The position numbers were made by a program, and so were the translations under genes. This document shows, piece by piece, positions 1 to 9,600 of a DNA stretch of 64,000 bases (within the stretch, counting starts at the first letter, position 1; each line of letters begins with the position of its first letter). Source of the DNA: Thermococcus piezophilus (GTDB taxonomy: Archaea; Methanobacteriota_B; Thermococci; Thermococcales; Thermococcaceae). The notes beneath the pieces are model-generated. The model did no database searches and had not been told where the DNA came from. It saw nothing but the letters and a program-made list of their open reading frames with translations. The DNA lies in NCBI RefSeq assembly GCF_001647085.1, contig NZ_CP015520.1, positions 1,164,219 through 1,228,218 on the forward strand. Direction: 5' to 3'.

Positions 1-284
1 TCCTCAGGGTTATGCAGGAGAACGGCTACATAGGCGAGTTTGAGTTCATAGACGACGGAAGGGCCGGCATCTACAGGGTTCAGCTCATAGGCAAGATAAA
101 CAAGGCCGGCGCGATAAAGCCGAGGTTCCCGGTCAAGGCGCGGGAGTATGAGGCCTGGGAGAAGAGGTTCCTTCCGGCCTTCGAATTCGGTATCCTCATC
201 GTCTCGACCTCTCAGGGTGTCATGACCCACAAAGAGGCCATAGAGAAGGGAATCGGCGGAAGGCTGATAGCGTACGTCTACTGA
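1..284 (+). CDS. rps8: 30S ribosomal protein uS8 (S8), 3' part
   Basis: This is the C-terminal part of small-subunit protein uS8, which binds the central domain of 16S rRNA. The reading frame is already open at base 3 ([10 protein letters not shown]), so the start codon lies before the window. The [21 protein letters not shown] segment and the final [12 protein letters not shown]...GGRLIAYVY are typical of the archaeal form, which is about 130 residues; roughly 93 are seen. It is followed after 10 bases by rpl6, with the Shine-Dalgarno sequence starting right at its stop, in the usual spc-operon order. Confidence 0.96.
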   Translation, partial: LRVMQENGYIGEFEFIDDGRAGIYRVQLIGKINKAGAIKPRFPVKAREYEAWEKRFLPAFEFGILIVSTSQGVMTHKEAIEKGIGGRLIAYVY

Positions 285-294
285 GGTGAGAGAG

Positions 295-849
295 ATGCCG
301 ATAGATGCGTGGGTAAGGGAAGAGGTTGAGATTCCAGAGGGAGTTGAAGTCACCGTCGAGAACAACGTTGTCAAGGTCAAGGGGCCGAAGGGAGAGCTCG
401 AGAGGGAGCTCAAATACCCTGGCGTTAGGATATTCACCGAGGACGGCAAGGTCGTCGTTTACAAGGAGTTCCCAAGGAAGAAGGACATCGCCATAGCGAG
501 GACCTTCAAGGCCCACATCTCCAACATGGTGAAGGGTGTCACCGAGGGATTCACCTATAGGCTCAAGGTCGTTTACAGCCACTTCCCGATGACCGTCAAG
601 GTTCAGGGTGACGAGGTCATCATCGAAAACTTCCTCGGTGAGAAGAACCCGAGAATGGCCAAGATACTCCCTGGAGTTACCGTCAAGGTCATGGGTTCAG
701 AGGTCATCGTCGAGGGCATTGACAAGGAAGCTGTTGGCCAGACCGCGGCCAACATCGAGCAGGCCACCAGGATAACCAAGTGGGATAGGAGAGTCTTCCA
801 GGATGGTATTTACATTGTCGAGAAGGCTGGTAAGCCGATAAGGTTCTGA
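295..849 (+). CDS. rpl6: 50S ribosomal protein uL6 (L6)
   Basis: This encodes large-subunit protein uL6, which sits near the sarcin-ricin loop and the factor-binding site. It has 184 residues, beginning [19 protein letters not shown], with the two repeated L6 domains ([12 protein letters not shown] near residue 27 and the C-terminal [12 protein letters not shown]). A GTG lies three codons upstream in frame at 286, but it is inside the GAGGTGAGAG Shine-Dalgarno sequence, so the ATG at 295 is the better start. It is co-transcribed with rps8 and rpl32e; gaps are about 10 bases. Confidence 0.97.
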   Translation: MPIDAWVREEVEIPEGVEVTVENNVVKVKGPKGELERELKYPGVRIFTEDGKVVVYKEFPRKKDIAIARTFKAHISNMVKGVTEGFTYRLKVVYSHFPMTVKVQGDEVIIENFLGEKNPRMAKILPGVTVKVMGSEVIVEGIDKEAVGQTAANIEQATRITKWDRRVFQDGIYIVEKAGKPIRF

Positions 850-859
850 GGTGTGAGAA

Positions 860-1240
860 ATGAACGAGAAGGCGAGACTCCTTAGGATTAGGGCCAAGCT
901 CAAGAGGAAAAAGCCAAGGTTCCTCAGGCAGGAGTGGTGGCGCTATCCCAAGTTCAAGAACAACCCGAAGTGGCGCAGGCCCAAGGGAATTGACAGCAAG
1001 ATGAGGCTCAAGAAGAAGGGCAAGGCGCGCTCACCCAGCATCGGTTGGAGCTCTCCCAAGGCTGTCCGTTGGCTCCACCCGAGCGGATATGAGGAAGTCC
1101 TCGTCCACAACGTCAAGGAGCTTGAGGCAATCGACCCGACCAGGCAGGCCGCGAGGATAGCGAGAACCGTCGGTGCTAGGAAGAGAGAGATGATACTTGC
1201 CAAGGCCAAGGAGCTTGGTGTGAAGGTACTCAACCCGTGA
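860..1240 (+). CDS. rpl32e: 50S ribosomal protein eL32 (L32e)
   Basis: This encodes eL32, a large-subunit protein found only in archaea and eukaryotes. The 126-residue product is very basic and has the family core [12 protein letters not shown] and [18 protein letters not shown], then [21 protein letters not shown]. The ATG at 860 follows a GAGGTGTGAGAA ribosome-binding sequence. Its place between rpl6 and rpl19e is the conserved archaeal spc order, absent from the bacterial operon. Confidence 0.97.
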   Translation: MNEKARLLRIRAKLKRKKPRFLRQEWWRYPKFKNNPKWRRPKGIDSKMRLKKKGKARSPSIGWSSPKAVRWLHPSGYEEVLVHNVKELEAIDPTRQAARIARTVGARKREMILAKAKELGVKVLNP

Positions 1241-1251
1241 GGTGAAAGGTC

Positions 1252-1698
1252 ATGCTTAAGATGCAGAGAAGGATTGCCGCTGACATTTTGAAGTGCGGTG
1301 AGAATAGGGTCTGGATTGACCCTGAGAGGATTGATGACGTCGCTGCTGCCATCACGAGGGAGGACATAAAGAGGCTCATCAACGACGGTATCATAAAGAA
1401 GAAGCCCATCAAGGGCCAGAGTAGGGCCAGGGCGAGAGCCTACCAGGAGGCCAGGAAGAAGGGCCGCCACAGAGGCCCGGGAAGCAGGAAGGGTAAGAAG
1501 ACCGCCAGGATGGGCAAGAAGGAGCGCTGGATGATGACCATCAGGGCCCTCAGGAAGGAGCTCAGGAAGCTCAAGGCAGAGGGCAAGATAGACGAGCACA
1601 CCTACAGGAGGCTCTACATCAGGGCCAAGGGTGGTCAGTTCAAGAACAAGAGGCAGCTCTACTTGTTCATGCAGGAGCACGGCATACTGAAGGAGTGA
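1252..1698 (+). CDS. rpl19e: 50S ribosomal protein eL19 (L19e)
   Basis: This encodes eL19, an archaeal/eukaryotic protein that forms an intersubunit bridge. The 148 residues contain the signature [19 protein letters not shown] near the N-terminus and a lysine/arginine-rich middle ([21 protein letters not shown]). The ATG at 1252 follows GAGGTGAAAGGTC; an in-frame ATG at 1261 is an alternative start, but family members usually keep the extra M-L-K. It is embedded in the spc-type operon. Confidence 0.96.
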   Translation: MLKMQRRIAADILKCGENRVWIDPERIDDVAAAITREDIKRLINDGIIKKKPIKGQSRARARAYQEARKKGRHRGPGSRKGKKTARMGKKERWMMTIRALRKELRKLKAEGKIDEHTYRRLYIRAKGGQFKNKRQLYLFMQEHGILKE

Positions 1699-1708
1699 GG
1701 TGAGAGAA

Positions 1709-2314
1709 ATGGCGCACGGACCGAGGTATAGGGTTCCCTTCAGGAGGAGGAGAGAAGGTAAGACTAACTATCACAAGAGGCTCGCTCTCCTTAAGTCAGG
1801 CAAGCCGAGGCTTGTCGTGAGGAAGAGCCTCAACCACCACATAGCCCAGATAGTGGTTTACGATCCAAAAGGTGACAAGACCCTCGTTTCGGCTCACACC
1901 AGGGAGCTTATGAGGGACCTCGGCTGGAAGGGCCACGGTGGCAACACGTCAAGCGCTTACCTGCTTGGCCTGCTCATCGGTTACAAGGCTAAGAAGGCCG
2001 GCATTGAAGAGGCCATACTTGACATAGGCCTCCACCCGCCGACCAGGGGCTCGAGCGTCTTCGCCGTCCTCAAGGGAGCCGTCGATGCCGGCTTGAACAT
2101 CCCGCACAGCGAGGAGATCTACCCGGAGGAATACAGGATAACCGGCGAGCATATTGCCAACTACGCCAAGGCCCTCAAGGAGGAGGACGAGGCCCTCTAC
2201 AGGAAGCAGTTCGGTGGCTATCTCGTTGGGGGCCTCGAGCCCGAAAGGCTCCCAGAGCACTTTGAAGAGGTCAAGGCGAGAATAATCAAAAAGTTTGAGG
2301 AGGCGAGAGAATGA
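1709..2314 (+). CDS. rpl18: 50S ribosomal protein uL18 (L18)
   Basis: This encodes uL18, the 5S rRNA-binding protein of the central protuberance. It has 201 residues starting [20 protein letters not shown], with the archaeal/eukaryotic-type C-terminal extension ([18 protein letters not shown]). The GTG at 1700 is in frame but belongs to the GAGGTGAGAG ribosome-binding site, so the ATG at 1709 is preferred. It overlaps the next gene, rps5, by four bases (ATGA), a sign of translational coupling. Confidence 0.97.
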   Translation: MAHGPRYRVPFRRRREGKTNYHKRLALLKSGKPRLVVRKSLNHHIAQIVVYDPKGDKTLVSAHTRELMRDLGWKGHGGNTSSAYLLGLLIGYKAKKAGIEEAILDIGLHPPTRGSSVFAVLKGAVDAGLNIPHSEEIYPEEYRITGEHIANYAKALKEEDEALYRKQFGGYLVGGLEPERLPEHFEEVKARIIKKFEEARE

Positions 2315-3018
2315 GCGACCCGAGGGAGATCGCCCAGAGGGTTTTGGAGGAGTGGCAGCCGAGGACCAAGCTCGGTATGCTCGTCAAGGAGGGCCAGATA
2401 ACTGACATTCACGAGATATTCCGCAAGGGCTACCAGATTAAGGAGCCCGAGATAGTTGACGTGCTCCTTCCTGAGGTTAACCTCAGGGAGAACCAGGAAG
2501 TGCTCGACATAGCTCTGACGGTTAGGATGACCGACAGCGGTAGGAGGATTCGCTTCCGCGTTCTTGCCGCTGTGGGCAACAGGGACGGCTACGTCGGCCT
2601 TGGAATCGGCCACGGCAAGGAGGTTGGAATAGCCATCAGGAAGGCCATCAACTACGCCAAGATGAACATCATTGAGACAAAGCGCGGCTGTGGAAGCTGG
2701 GAGTGCAGGTGCAGGAGGCCACACTCAATTCCGTTCGCCGTCGAGGGCAAGGAGGGAAGCGTCCGCGTCAAGCTCATGCCTGGACCGCGTGGCCTTGGAC
2801 TGGTCATCGGTGACGTTGGCAAGAAGATACTCAGTCTCGCTGGTGTTCAGGACGTCTGGTCCCAGACCCTCGGTGAGACGAGGACCACTGTCAACTTCGC
2901 CAAGGCAGTCTTCAACGCGCTTTACAACACCAACAGGGTTGCAATCAAGCCGGAGATGGTTGAGAAATACGGCATCGTCGTTGGAAGGGAGATGGCAGCC
3001 AACTTTGAGCTGAAGTGA
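2311..3018 (+). CDS. rps5: 30S ribosomal protein uS5 (S5)
   Basis: This encodes uS5, which lines the mRNA entry channel and affects decoding accuracy. The 235-residue length is normal for archaea. The S5 double-stranded RNA-binding core [20 protein letters not shown] (around residues 78-97) and the C-terminal domain ([21 protein letters not shown]) are clear. The start overlaps the rpl18 stop by four bases. Confidence 0.97.
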   Translation: MSDPREIAQRVLEEWQPRTKLGMLVKEGQITDIHEIFRKGYQIKEPEIVDVLLPEVNLRENQEVLDIALTVRMTDSGRRIRFRVLAAVGNRDGYVGLGIGHGKEVGIAIRKAINYAKMNIIETKRGCGSWECRCRRPHSIPFAVEGKEGSVRVKLMPGPRGLGLVIGDVGKKILSLAGVQDVWSQTLGETRTTVNFAKAVFNALYNTNRVAIKPEMVEKYGIVVGREMAANFELK

Positions 3019-3029
3019 GGTGAGAGAGA

Positions 3030-3497
3030 ATGGCAAAGCTTGCACTCATCAGACTTAGGAGCGGAATCAGGGCGAGGGGAGAAGTGAGAGACACCCTCGC
3101 CATGCTCCGCCTCCACAGGATCAACCACCTCGTCCTCATTGAAGACACCCCTAGCTACAAGGGCATGGTTCAGAAGGTCAAGGACTACATCACCTGGGGC
3201 GAGATAGACGCGGAAACCTTGGCCAAGCTCATCAGGAAGAGGGGCAGGCTCATAGGCAACAAGCCGGTTACCGAGGAGTACGTCAAGGAGAAGCTCGGAA
3301 TGAGCATAGAGGAGTTCGCCAAAAAGGTCGTCGAGGGCGAGATGAAGCTCACCGACCTCCCGAACATCAAGCCCGTCTTCAGGCTCCACCCACCAAGGGG
3401 CGGTCTCAAGGGAAGCAAGAAGCGCTCATTCAAGGAAGGCGGAGCCCTCGGTTACCGCGGCGAGAAGATTAACGAGCTCATTGAGAGAATGCTCTGA
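3030..3497 (+). CDS. rpl30: 50S ribosomal protein uL30 (L30)
   Basis: This encodes uL30 in the long archaeal/eukaryotic form (155 residues; the bacterial form is about 60). The N-terminal ferredoxin-like fold is recognised from [20 protein letters not shown] and [20 protein letters not shown]; the C-terminal half has [18 protein letters not shown]. The ATG follows GAGGTGAGAGA. It lies between rps5 and rpl15, as in all archaeal spc operons. Confidence 0.97.
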   Translation: MAKLALIRLRSGIRARGEVRDTLAMLRLHRINHLVLIEDTPSYKGMVQKVKDYITWGEIDAETLAKLIRKRGRLIGNKPVTEEYVKEKLGMSIEEFAKKVVEGEMKLTDLPNIKPVFRLHPPRGGLKGSKKRSFKEGGALGYRGEKINELIERML

Positions 3498-3508
3498 GGT
3501 GGCGAGAG

Positions 3509-3955
3509 ATGATTAGGAGGAGGAAGAAGGTTAGGAAGCTCCGCGGAAGTCACACTCACGGATGGGGCTGCAAGAAGAAGCACCGTGGCGGTGGAAGCAA
3601 GGGCGGTAAGGGAATGGCTGGAACTGGAAAAAGGAAAAACACCAAGTGGACCTGGACCATCAAGTACGCCCCGGATCACCTCGGCAAGAGGGGCTTCCAC
3701 AGGCCGAAGGCTGTTCACTATACCCCACAGACCGTAAACCTGAGCTTCCTCGACGAGAACCTCGACGAGCTCATGCAGATGGGCATTGCCTACGAGGAAG
3801 GTGGAAAGATAATCGTCGATACCACTCAGCTCGGCGTTGATAAGGTTCTCGGCTCAGGAAAGCTCACCAGGGCCATAGTCGTTAAGGCCTACTACGTCAC
3901 CCCCAAGGCCGAGGAGAAGATTAAGGCCGCTGGCGGCGAGGTTCTCCTCGCCTGA
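3509..3955 (+). CDS. rpl15: 50S ribosomal protein uL15 (L15)
   Basis: This encodes uL15 (148 residues), which folds along 23S rRNA domains. The N-terminus [20 protein letters not shown] and the glycine-rich [20 protein letters not shown] are diagnostic, as is the C-terminal [20 protein letters not shown]. It is the last ribosomal gene before secY; the 35-base T-rich gap (TTTTCCTTTAATTTAAC) could hold a weak terminator or an internal promoter. Confidence 0.97.
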   Translation: MIRRRKKVRKLRGSHTHGWGCKKKHRGGGSKGGKGMAGTGKRKNTKWTWTIKYAPDHLGKRGFHRPKAVHYTPQTVNLSFLDENLDELMQMGIAYEEGGKIIVDTTQLGVDKVLGSGKLTRAIVVKAYYVTPKAEEKIKAAGGEVLLA

Positions 3956-3990
3956 TTTTCCTTTAATTTAACTTCTGGCGGGTGTTAATC

Positions 3991-5436
3991 ATGGGATTAA
4001 GGAACGTAGTGTTCGCGATAGAGAGGTACTTCCCTGAAGTTGAAAGGCCCAGGAGGCACGTCCCACTCAAGGAGAAGTTCATGTGGACAGGCATTGTTCT
4101 GCTGCTGTACTTTATCCTCGCCGAGATTCCGCTCTATGGAATCCCAGCGCAGATTCAGGACTACTTCGCCACGCTCAGATTCGTTCTCGCCGGTAGGAGC
4201 GGTTCTCTTCTGACCCTTGGTATCGGTCCAATTGTCACTGCTAGTATTATCATGCAGCTTCTCGTCGGTTCCGACATAGTTCACCTTGATCTCTCAAATC
4301 ATGAGGATAGGAGATTTTATCAAGCGGCTCAAAAGCTCTTCGCGGTATTCATGAGCTTCTTTGAGGCCGCCATATACGTCTTTGCAGGAGCGTTCGGTAA
4401 GGTTGATATGGGTCTCGGTGCGTTCCAGACGGTTACGACACCAGATGGAGCCATTTTCATAGGTCTAGGTCTTGCGATACTCATCCTTCTCCAGCTAGGA
4501 TTCGCTTCCGTGATGCTCATCCTTCTCGATGAGCTGGTTAGCAAGTGGGGAATTGGCAGCGGTATCAGTCTCTTCATTGCCGCGGGAGTTTCCCAGACGG
4601 TTATCGTTAAAGCCCTTAACCCAATGACCACCCCAGAGTACATCGATCCGATCACAGGAGGACCAGCGATAATCGGTGCAGTCCCGGCTTTCATTCAGCA
4701 CCTTCTTCATGGGGACGTTACTGGGGCCATCTACAGAGGTGCCCTGCCGGACATGATGGATCTCATGGCAACTATAGTAGTGTTCCTGGTCGTCGTCTAC
4801 CTCGAGAGCATGCGTGTTGAGATACCCCTCAGTTACGGCCGAGTAACCGTTCGTGGAAGGTACCCGATAAGGTTCATGTATGTCAGCAACATACCGATAA
4901 TCCTTACCTTCGCACTCTATGCCAATATACAGCTCTGGGCCAGGCTGCTTAACAACTTTGGCTACACTTGGCTTGGGACATTCGACAGCAACGGTTATCC
5001 AATAAGTGGCTTCGTCACTTATCTCTCGCCCCCAAGGGACATCTATCATGTCATAGCCGACCCCCAGAGGGCACTTGTCTATGCCCTGATGACAATAGGC
5101 TGGGCAGTAATCTTTGGATTCCTGTGGGTTGAGCTGACTGGCCTCGATGCCAAGAGCATAGCTAGGCAGCTTCAGAGTGCCGGGCTTCAGATCCCGGGAT
5201 TCAGAAGAGATCCGAGGATACTCGAGAGGGTGCTCAACAGGTACATACCCTATGTTACCTTCCTGGGTTCATTCACCTTGGCGCTGGTTGCAGTGCTGGC
5301 AGACTTCCTTGGAGCGCTCGGTACTGGAACAGGAATCCTCCTTACCGTCGGTATCCTCTACAGGTTCTACGAGGAGATAGCAAGGGAGCAGGCAACAGAG
5401 ATGTTCCCGATGCTCAGGAAGTTCTTTTCCAAGTGA
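3991..5436 (+). CDS. secY: Preprotein translocase subunit SecY
   Basis: This encodes the channel-forming SecY/Sec61-alpha subunit of the protein translocon in the cytoplasmic membrane. The 481-residue product has about ten hydrophobic segments; TM2 contains the [19 protein letters not shown] signature and the cytoplasmic loop has the conserved [20 protein letters not shown]. The ATG at 3991 follows a GGCGGGTG sequence; an in-frame GTG at 3982 lies inside that site. Position at the end of the spc operon next to adkA is conserved in archaea and couples ribosome and translocon synthesis. Confidence 0.97.
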   Translation: MGLRNVVFAIERYFPEVERPRRHVPLKEKFMWTGIVLLLYFILAEIPLYGIPAQIQDYFATLRFVLAGRSGSLLTLGIGPIVTASIIMQLLVGSDIVHLDLSNHEDRRFYQAAQKLFAVFMSFFEAAIYVFAGAFGKVDMGLGAFQTVTTPDGAIFIGLGLAILILLQLGFASVMLILLDELVSKWGIGSGISLFIAAGVSQTVIVKALNPMTTPEYIDPITGGPAIIGAVPAFIQHLLHGDVTGAIYRGALPDMMDLMATIVVFLVVVYLESMRVEIPLSYGRVTVRGRYPIRFMYVSNIPIILTFALYANIQLWARLLNNFGYTWLGTFDSNGYPISGFVTYLSPPRDIYHVIADPQRALVYALMTIGWAVIFGFLWVELTGLDAKSIARQLQSAGLQIPGFRRDPRILERVLNRYIPYVTFLGSFTLALVAVLADFLGALGTGTGILLTVGILYRFYEEIAREQATEMFPMLRKFFSK

Positions 5437-5457
5437 TCCTTTCTTTTCTTCACAAAA

Positions 5458-5468
5458 CCTTTTAAACC
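5458..5468 (+). promoter_or_regulatory. TATA-like box upstream of adkA
   Basis: The sequence CCTTTTAAACC lies in the short gap after secY, just downstream of a T-rich stretch (CCTTTCTTTTCTTC) that resembles an archaeal terminator. It is about 50 bases before the adkA start and may allow adkA-DUF106 to be transcribed separately from the ribosomal genes. This is inferred from sequence only. Confidence 0.45.
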
Positions 5469-5510
5469 AGCTTGGAGTAGATTCTTCCAGAGCCTCCTTG
5501 GGTGAGCATG

Positions 5511-6101
5511 ATGCCGTTTGTGGTCATGATAACAGGAATCCCAGGTGTTGGAAAGAGCACAATAACCAAGCTTGCCCTTAAAAAGGCTAGGATGAAGTTC
5601 AAACTAGTGAACTTTGGCGACCTGATGTTCGAGGAGGCAGTGAAGGCAGGCCTAGTGAAGCATAGGGACGAGATGAGGAAGCTCAACCCAAATGTGCAGA
5701 AGGATCTACAGATGAAGGCTGCTCGGAGGATAGTTGAGATGGCCAAAACTGAGCCCATACTCATCGACACCCACGCCACTATAAGGACTCCAGTGGGCTA
5801 CCTGCTTGGATTCCCCAAGGAGGTTATAGAGGTCATAAACCCCAACTTCATAGTCATAATTGAAGCCACTCCGAGCGAGATACTCGGTAGAAGGCTTAGG
5901 GACCTCAAGCGCGACAGAGACGTCGAAACTGAGGAACAGATACAGAGGCACCAGGACTTGAACCGCGCCGCTGCGGTTAGCTATGCAATGCACTCCAACG
6001 CACTTATAAAGATAATCGAGAACCATGAGGACAAAGGCCTTAAAGAGGCAGTTCATGAACTTGTTGAAGTATTAGATCTGGCGGTGGGACAATATGATTG
6101 A
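5511..6101 (+). CDS. adkA: Archaeal adenylate kinase
   Basis: This encodes the archaeal-type adenylate kinase (ATP + AMP to 2 ADP), cytoplasmic and usually trimeric, distinct in sequence from bacterial Adk. The P-loop GIPGVGKST lies at about residues 8-16 and the AMP region has [36 protein letters not shown] forms the lid. The 196 residues from MPFVVMITG fit the family. ATG codons at 5508 and 5511 and a GTG at 5502 are all in frame; 5511 was chosen from family N-termini. The 3' end overlaps the DUF106 gene by 8 bases. Confidence 0.95.
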   Translation: MPFVVMITGIPGVGKSTITKLALKKARMKFKLVNFGDLMFEEAVKAGLVKHRDEMRKLNPNVQKDLQMKAARRIVEMAKTEPILIDTHATIRTPVGYLLGFPKEVIEVINPNFIVIIEATPSEILGRRLRDLKRDRDVETEEQIQRHQDLNRAAAVSYAMHSNALIKIIENHEDKGLKEAVHELVEVLDLAVGQYD

Positions 6102-6621
6102 AGGAGTATACTCTTTCCTTGACAGCTTGTTTGGGCCGTTGATAACTTCATACCAGCCAATATTGGTAGTCACGGTATCGGGAATAATCCTAGGTGCGTT
6201 ATTTACCCTAATCAACTACGTCCTGGTTGACCAGGAGAAGGTCAAGCTGCTCCAGAAGAAGAGTAAGGAGTTCCAGAAGAAGTACAAGGAAGCCCAGGCT
6301 TCCAAGGACGAGAAGAAGCTCAGGAAGCTCCAGCAGGAGCAGATAGAGCTTATGAAGCTCCAAAGCGAGGTCATGAAGGATACAATGTTCAAGGTCACCC
6401 TCCTGACCCTACCGATATTCTGGATATTCTTCGGCTGGCTCAGGAGATGGTACGTAGAGGTCGGCATAGCCAAAGCACCCTTCAACTTCTTCCTCTTTGA
6501 CTGGTTCCACAAGCTCTACCACTCGGGCCTTCCAGCCAACGAGCTGGGATACATAGGTTGGTACATCATGACTTCCATGATAACCGGTTACATCCTTAGG
6601 AAGCTCCTCGATATGGGTTAA
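6094..6621 (+). CDS. DUF106 membrane protein, YidC/Oxa1/EMC3-like insertase
   Basis: This is the archaeal DUF106 protein, a member of the Oxa1/YidC/EMC3/TMCO1 superfamily that helps insert membrane proteins. The 175 residues show TM1 (about 23-43, [20 protein letters not shown]), a long lysine-rich coiled coil (about 48-90, [20 protein letters not shown]), TM2 ([16 protein letters not shown]) and TM3 near the C-terminus ([16 protein letters not shown]). Its location two genes after secY and inside ribosomal genes fits a co-translational insertion role; that role is known for the superfamily and inferred here. Confidence 0.88.
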   Translation: MIEGVYSFLDSLFGPLITSYQPILVVTVSGIILGALFTLINYVLVDQEKVKLLQKKSKEFQKKYKEAQASKDEKKLRKLQQEQIELMKLQSEVMKDTMFKVTLLTLPIFWIFFGWLRRWYVEVGIAKAPFNFFLFDWFHKLYHSGLPANELGYIGWYIMTSMITGYILRKLLDMG

Positions 6622-6663
6622 ATTTAAAAACGCTTGACAAAAAGGCATTGCGAGGTGAGAGAA

Positions 6664-6930
6664 ATGAAGCCCATGTACAGGTCAAGGTCATGGAGAAGGA
6701 AGTACGTCAGGACTCCGGGAGGGAGAACGGTCATACACTTTGAAAGGAAGAAGCCAAAGATAGCCCACTGCGCTATGTGTGGCAGACCTCTCAACGGCGT
6801 TCCACGCGGCAGGCCGAGCGAGCTCAGGAAGCTCCCAAAGACCAAGAAGAGGCCAGAGAGGCCGTATCCGAACCTCTGCCCGAGCTGCATGAGGAAGGTC
6901 ATAAAGGCTCAGGTCAGGGCTGCTCTCTGA
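6664..6930 (+). CDS. rpl34e: 50S ribosomal protein eL34 (L34e)
   Basis: This encodes eL34, a zinc-ribbon large-subunit protein specific to archaea and eukaryotes. The 88 residues start [20 protein letters not shown]; zinc ligands are C36 and C39 (CAMC) and C72 and C75 (CPSC). The ATG at 6664 follows GAGGTGAGAGAA. It lies between the DUF106 insertase gene and cmk, the usual archaeal arrangement. Confidence 0.96.
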   Translation: MKPMYRSRSWRRKYVRTPGGRTVIHFERKKPKIAHCAMCGRPLNGVPRGRPSELRKLPKTKKRPERPYPNLCPSCMRKVIKAQVRAAL

Positions 6931-6940
6931 AGTGATGCAC

Positions 6941-7510
6941 ATGCCCCGCGACTGCCTCGTCATAACCGTCAGCGGCCTGGCCGGTTCAGGCACCACGACC
7001 CTTTGCAGGAACCTCGCCAGACACTATGGCTTTAAGCACATCTACGCTGGCCTAATTTTCAGACAGATGGCCAGAGAGATGGGCATGACACTGCAGGAGT
7101 TCCAGGAATATGCGGAGCTCCACCCAGAGATAGACCGGGAAGTTGACAGGAGGCAGATTGAAGCAGCTAAGGAGTGCAACGTCGTCATCGAGGGCAGGCT
7201 CGCCGGCTGGATGGTTAAGGATGCGGATCTTAAGATATGGCTTGATGCTCCAGTGAGGGTTAGAGCCGAAAGGGTCGCGAGGAGAGAGGGCATCAGTGTT
7301 GAGGAGGCATTTATGCAGATTGCCGAGAGGGAGAAGCAGAATAGGAAAAGATATTTAAATCTTTATGGCATTGACATCAACGACCTTTCAATTTATGATC
7401 TGGTTATAAACACTTCGAAATGGTCGCCCGATGGGGTCTTTGCAATCGTGAAGGCCGCCATCGACCACCTGTACCCCGATGGCGACACGGGGTTTAGGAC
7501 AAAAAAATGA
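6941..7510 (+). CDS. cmk: Cytidylate kinase
   Basis: This encodes cytidylate kinase, which phosphorylates CMP/dCMP to the diphosphate. The P-loop GLAGSGTTT is at about residues 12-20, followed by IYAGLIFRQMAREMGM and the conserved VIEGRLAGWM segment. From the ATG at 6941 the protein has 189 residues; ATG at 6935 is an alternative, but AGTGAT at 6931-6936 is well placed as ribosome-binding site for 6941. Like adkA, it is a nucleotide kinase carried among ribosomal genes. Confidence 0.95.
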   Translation: MPRDCLVITVSGLAGSGTTTLCRNLARHYGFKHIYAGLIFRQMAREMGMTLQEFQEYAELHPEIDREVDRRQIEAAKECNVVIEGRLAGWMVKDADLKIWLDAPVRVRAERVARREGISVEEAFMQIAEREKQNRKRYLNLYGIDINDLSIYDLVINTSKWSPDGVFAIVKAAIDHLYPDGDTGFRTKK

Positions 7511-7523
7511 GGAGGTGGAATGA

Positions 7524-7775
7524 ATGCCAGCAATTGATATAGGAAGAATAGCAGTTGTTATTGCCGGAAGGAGAGCCGGGCAAAAAGTTGTTGTAGTTGA
7601 TATAATCGACAAGAACTTCGTCCTCGTTACTGGAGCGGGCTTGAACAAGGTTAAGAGAAGGAGGATGAATGTCAAGCACCTCGAGCCCCTTCCCGAGAGG
7701 GTCAACATTGAGAGAGGCGCCGACGACGAGGAAGTTAAGGAGGCTTTAGAAAAGGCTGGAATCAGCTTGGCTTGA
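7524..7775 (+). CDS. rpl14e: 50S ribosomal protein eL14 (L14e)
   Basis: This encodes eL14, an archaeal/eukaryotic large-subunit protein with a KOW-like barrel (83 residues; [20 protein letters not shown], then [20 protein letters not shown]). It follows cmk after a GGAGGTGGAATGA ribosome-binding site. In related genomes as I remember them, rpl14e is directly followed by truB; here a dehydrogenase gene intervenes. The stop codon falls inside the 5' arm of a long inverted repeat described separately. Confidence 0.95.
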   Translation: MPAIDIGRIAVVIAGRRAGQKVVVVDIIDKNFVLVTGAGLNKVKRRRMNVKHLEPLPERVNIERGADDEEVKEALEKAGISLA

Positions 7776-7793
7776 AGCTAAGCCAAGCTTTTT
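7764..7793 (+). terminator. Hairpin plus T-run at the end of rpl14e
   Basis: A perfect 10-bp inverted repeat, AGCTTGGCTT (7764-7773) and AAGCCAAGCT (7780-7789) with a six-base loop, is followed immediately by a T-run. It resembles a bacterial intrinsic terminator and covers the rpl14e stop codon. Archaeal termination mainly needs the T-run; the hairpin may instead protect the 3' end. It marks the boundary between the ribosomal operon and the dehydrogenase gene. Confidence 0.6.
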
Positions 7794-7828
7794 AACTTCT
7801 CTTTTCTACTTCTTGCTTGGGGAGACTT

Positions 7829-8536
7829 ATGAACAATGCACTTGTTACCGGAGCCTCTGGCGGGATTGGAAAGTTAATTGTAAAAAGATTGATTGAGCAG
7901 GATTATTTTGTTATTGGAGTTGGTAGGAATGAAAAATCCCTGAGAGAGCTTAGCTCCCTTAGAAATTTTGACTACATTATCGCGGATCTAAGCAAAAGAG
8001 GGGTGGCAAAGAGGATTAGAAGGGAGTTGGAGCAGAGAGGAGTTAAAAAGCTTGATATTCTCATTAATAACGCCGGCTTTGCTATAGCTAAACCTCTCCT
8101 TGAGCAAAGCGAAGAAGAGCTCGAGAAACTTTTCAAAGTAAATGTAATAGCCCCAATTTTACTTACGAAGGAACTCTCAGACATGATTCCCAGAGGCGGA
8201 AAAGTCGTGTTTGTGATAAGTGCTGCTGCTTTTGTTAATACTGTAGATTTGCCATCGTATGGGGCTGCAAAGGCCGCTCTCCACTATATGGCTGTTAATC
8301 TTGAAAAGGAGCTGAAGAGCAAGAATATCTATGTGATTAAGGTGTATCCAAGACAAGTGGCAACTCCTTTCTGGCATGAGAAAGTTCCTAAAGGTTCTAT
8401 CAGCCCAGAAGAAGTTGCAGACGTACTTTTAAAAGCTATTAAGAAAAACAAAAGCGAAGTGTATGTCCCTGCTTACGTCAGGCTCGTTAAGTATCTCCCA
8501 AGATGGCCGGTTTTTGATTACAAGTTTAAATTCTGA
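7829..8536 (+). CDS. Short-chain dehydrogenase/reductase
   Basis: This is a classical SDR oxidoreductase (235 residues, NAD(P)-dependent, substrate unknown). It shows the cofactor motif TGASGGIG (residues 7-14), the structural NNAG motif, and the catalytic Y-x-x-x-K in SYGAAKAALHY, preceded by the serine-bearing VISAAAF. The ATG at 7829 follows GGGGAG; an upstream in-frame TTG at 7817 is less likely. Codons are visibly richer in A and T (AAA, ATT, GTT, TTT) than in the flanking ribosomal and truB genes, and it sits between rpl14e and truB, both pointing to insertion or transfer. Confidence 0.9.
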   Translation: MNNALVTGASGGIGKLIVKRLIEQDYFVIGVGRNEKSLRELSSLRNFDYIIADLSKRGVAKRIRRELEQRGVKKLDILINNAGFAIAKPLLEQSEEELEKLFKVNVIAPILLTKELSDMIPRGGKVVFVISAAAFVNTVDLPSYGAAKAALHYMAVNLEKELKSKNIYVIKVYPRQVATPFWHEKVPKGSISPEEVADVLLKAIKKNKSEVYVPAYVRLVKYLPRWPVFDYKFKF

Positions 8537-8541
8537 GGGCA

Positions 8542-8553
8542 GATTTATAAAGC
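8542..8553 (+). promoter_or_regulatory. TATA box for truB
   Basis: GATTTATAAAGC is a good Thermococcales TATA box about 53 bases upstream of the truB start, giving an expected transcript start near 8570-8580. It would give truB its own promoter now that the dehydrogenase separates it from the ribosomal operon. Confidence 0.6.
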
Positions 8554-8595
8554 AAAATTCTGAGATTCTTACATGGCGATCATTGGGTGATGCTC

Positions 8596-9600
8596 ATGGC
8601 GAGAGATGAAGTTAGAAGAATCCTTCCTGCAGACATCAAGAGGGACGTGTTAATCAAAGATGAAAAAGCTGAGACCAATCCAAAGTGGGGTTTTCCTCCA
8701 GAGAAGAGACCGATGGAAATGCACATGCAGTTCGGCATAATCAATCTCGACAAGCCTCCAGGCCCAACGAGCCACGAGGTTGTTGCATGGGTTAAAAAGC
8801 TCTTCAGCCTGAAGAAAGCCGGTCACGGTGGAACCCTCGACCCCAAGGTTAGCGGTGTTTTACCAGTTGCCCTCGAGAGAGCAACAAGGGTTGTTCAAGC
8901 CCTTTTACCAGCGGGTAAGGAGTACGTTGCTCTGATGCACCTCCATGGCGAGGTTTCGGAGGACAAAATCTACGCCGTTATGAAGGAGTTTGAGGGGGAG
9001 ATAATCCAGAGGCCGCCCCTGAGGAGCGCGGTCAAGAGAAGGCTGAGGACGAGGAGGGTTTACTACATTGAGATTTTGGAGATTGATGGTAAAGATGTCC
9101 TCTTCAGGGTTGGTGTTGAGGCAGGAACCTACATCCGTTCACTGATCCACCACATCGGCCTTGCCCTCGGTGTCGGTGCCCACATGGCCGAGCTTCGCCG
9201 TACCAGAAGCGGTCCATTCAAGGAAGACGAAACTTTAGTGACCCTCCACGACCTTGTTGATTACTATCATTTCTGGAAGGAAGATGGAATTGAGGAGTAC
9301 TTCAGGAAAGCCATCCAGCCAATGGAAAAGGCTGTGGAACATTTACCGAAGGTGTGGATTAGAGACTCTGCGGTTGCTGCTGTTACTTATGGCGCCGATT
9401 TGGCCGTTCCGGGAATCGTTAAGCTCCACGCTGGCATAAAGAGAGGGGACTTGGTCGCCATAATGACCCTCAAGGATGAACTCGTTGCCCTCGGTAAGGC
9501 CTCTATGACGAGCGGTGAGATGCTCAACAAAAGTAAGGGGATAGCCGTCGATGTGGACAAGGTCTTCATGCCGAGGGACTGGTACCCGAAGATGTGGTAG
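8596..9600 (+). CDS. truB: tRNA/rRNA pseudouridine synthase Cbf5 (TruB family)
   Basis: This encodes archaeal Cbf5, catalytic subunit of the H/ACA ribonucleoprotein and also able to modify tRNA U55. The 334 residues begin MARDEVRRILPADIKRDVLI; the catalytic aspartate is D82 in HGGTLDPKVSG, followed by KEYVALMHLHGEV and the C-terminal PUA domain (from about residue 250, VWIRDSAVAAVTYGADLAVP). In-frame GTG at 8587 and ATG at 8590 lie inside the GGGTGATG ribosome-binding site, so 8596 is preferred. Confidence 0.97.
   Translation: MARDEVRRILPADIKRDVLIKDEKAETNPKWGFPPEKRPMEMHMQFGIINLDKPPGPTSHEVVAWVKKLFSLKKAGHGGTLDPKVSGVLPVALERATRVVQALLPAGKEYVALMHLHGEVSEDKIYAVMKEFEGEIIQRPPLRSAVKRRLRTRRVYYIEILEIDGKDVLFRVGVEAGTYIRSLIHHIGLALGVGAHMAELRRTRSGPFKEDETLVTLHDLVDYYHFWKEDGIEEYFRKAIQPMEKAVEHLPKVWIRDSAVAAVTYGADLAVPGIVKLHAGIKRGDLVAIMTLKDELVALGKASMTSGEMLNKSKGIAVDVDKVFMPRDWYPKMW

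Noticed and set aside
943..1680. 245-codon frame opposite rpl32e and rpl19e
   Set aside because: It is the antisense shadow of two certain ribosomal genes in a GC-rich region.
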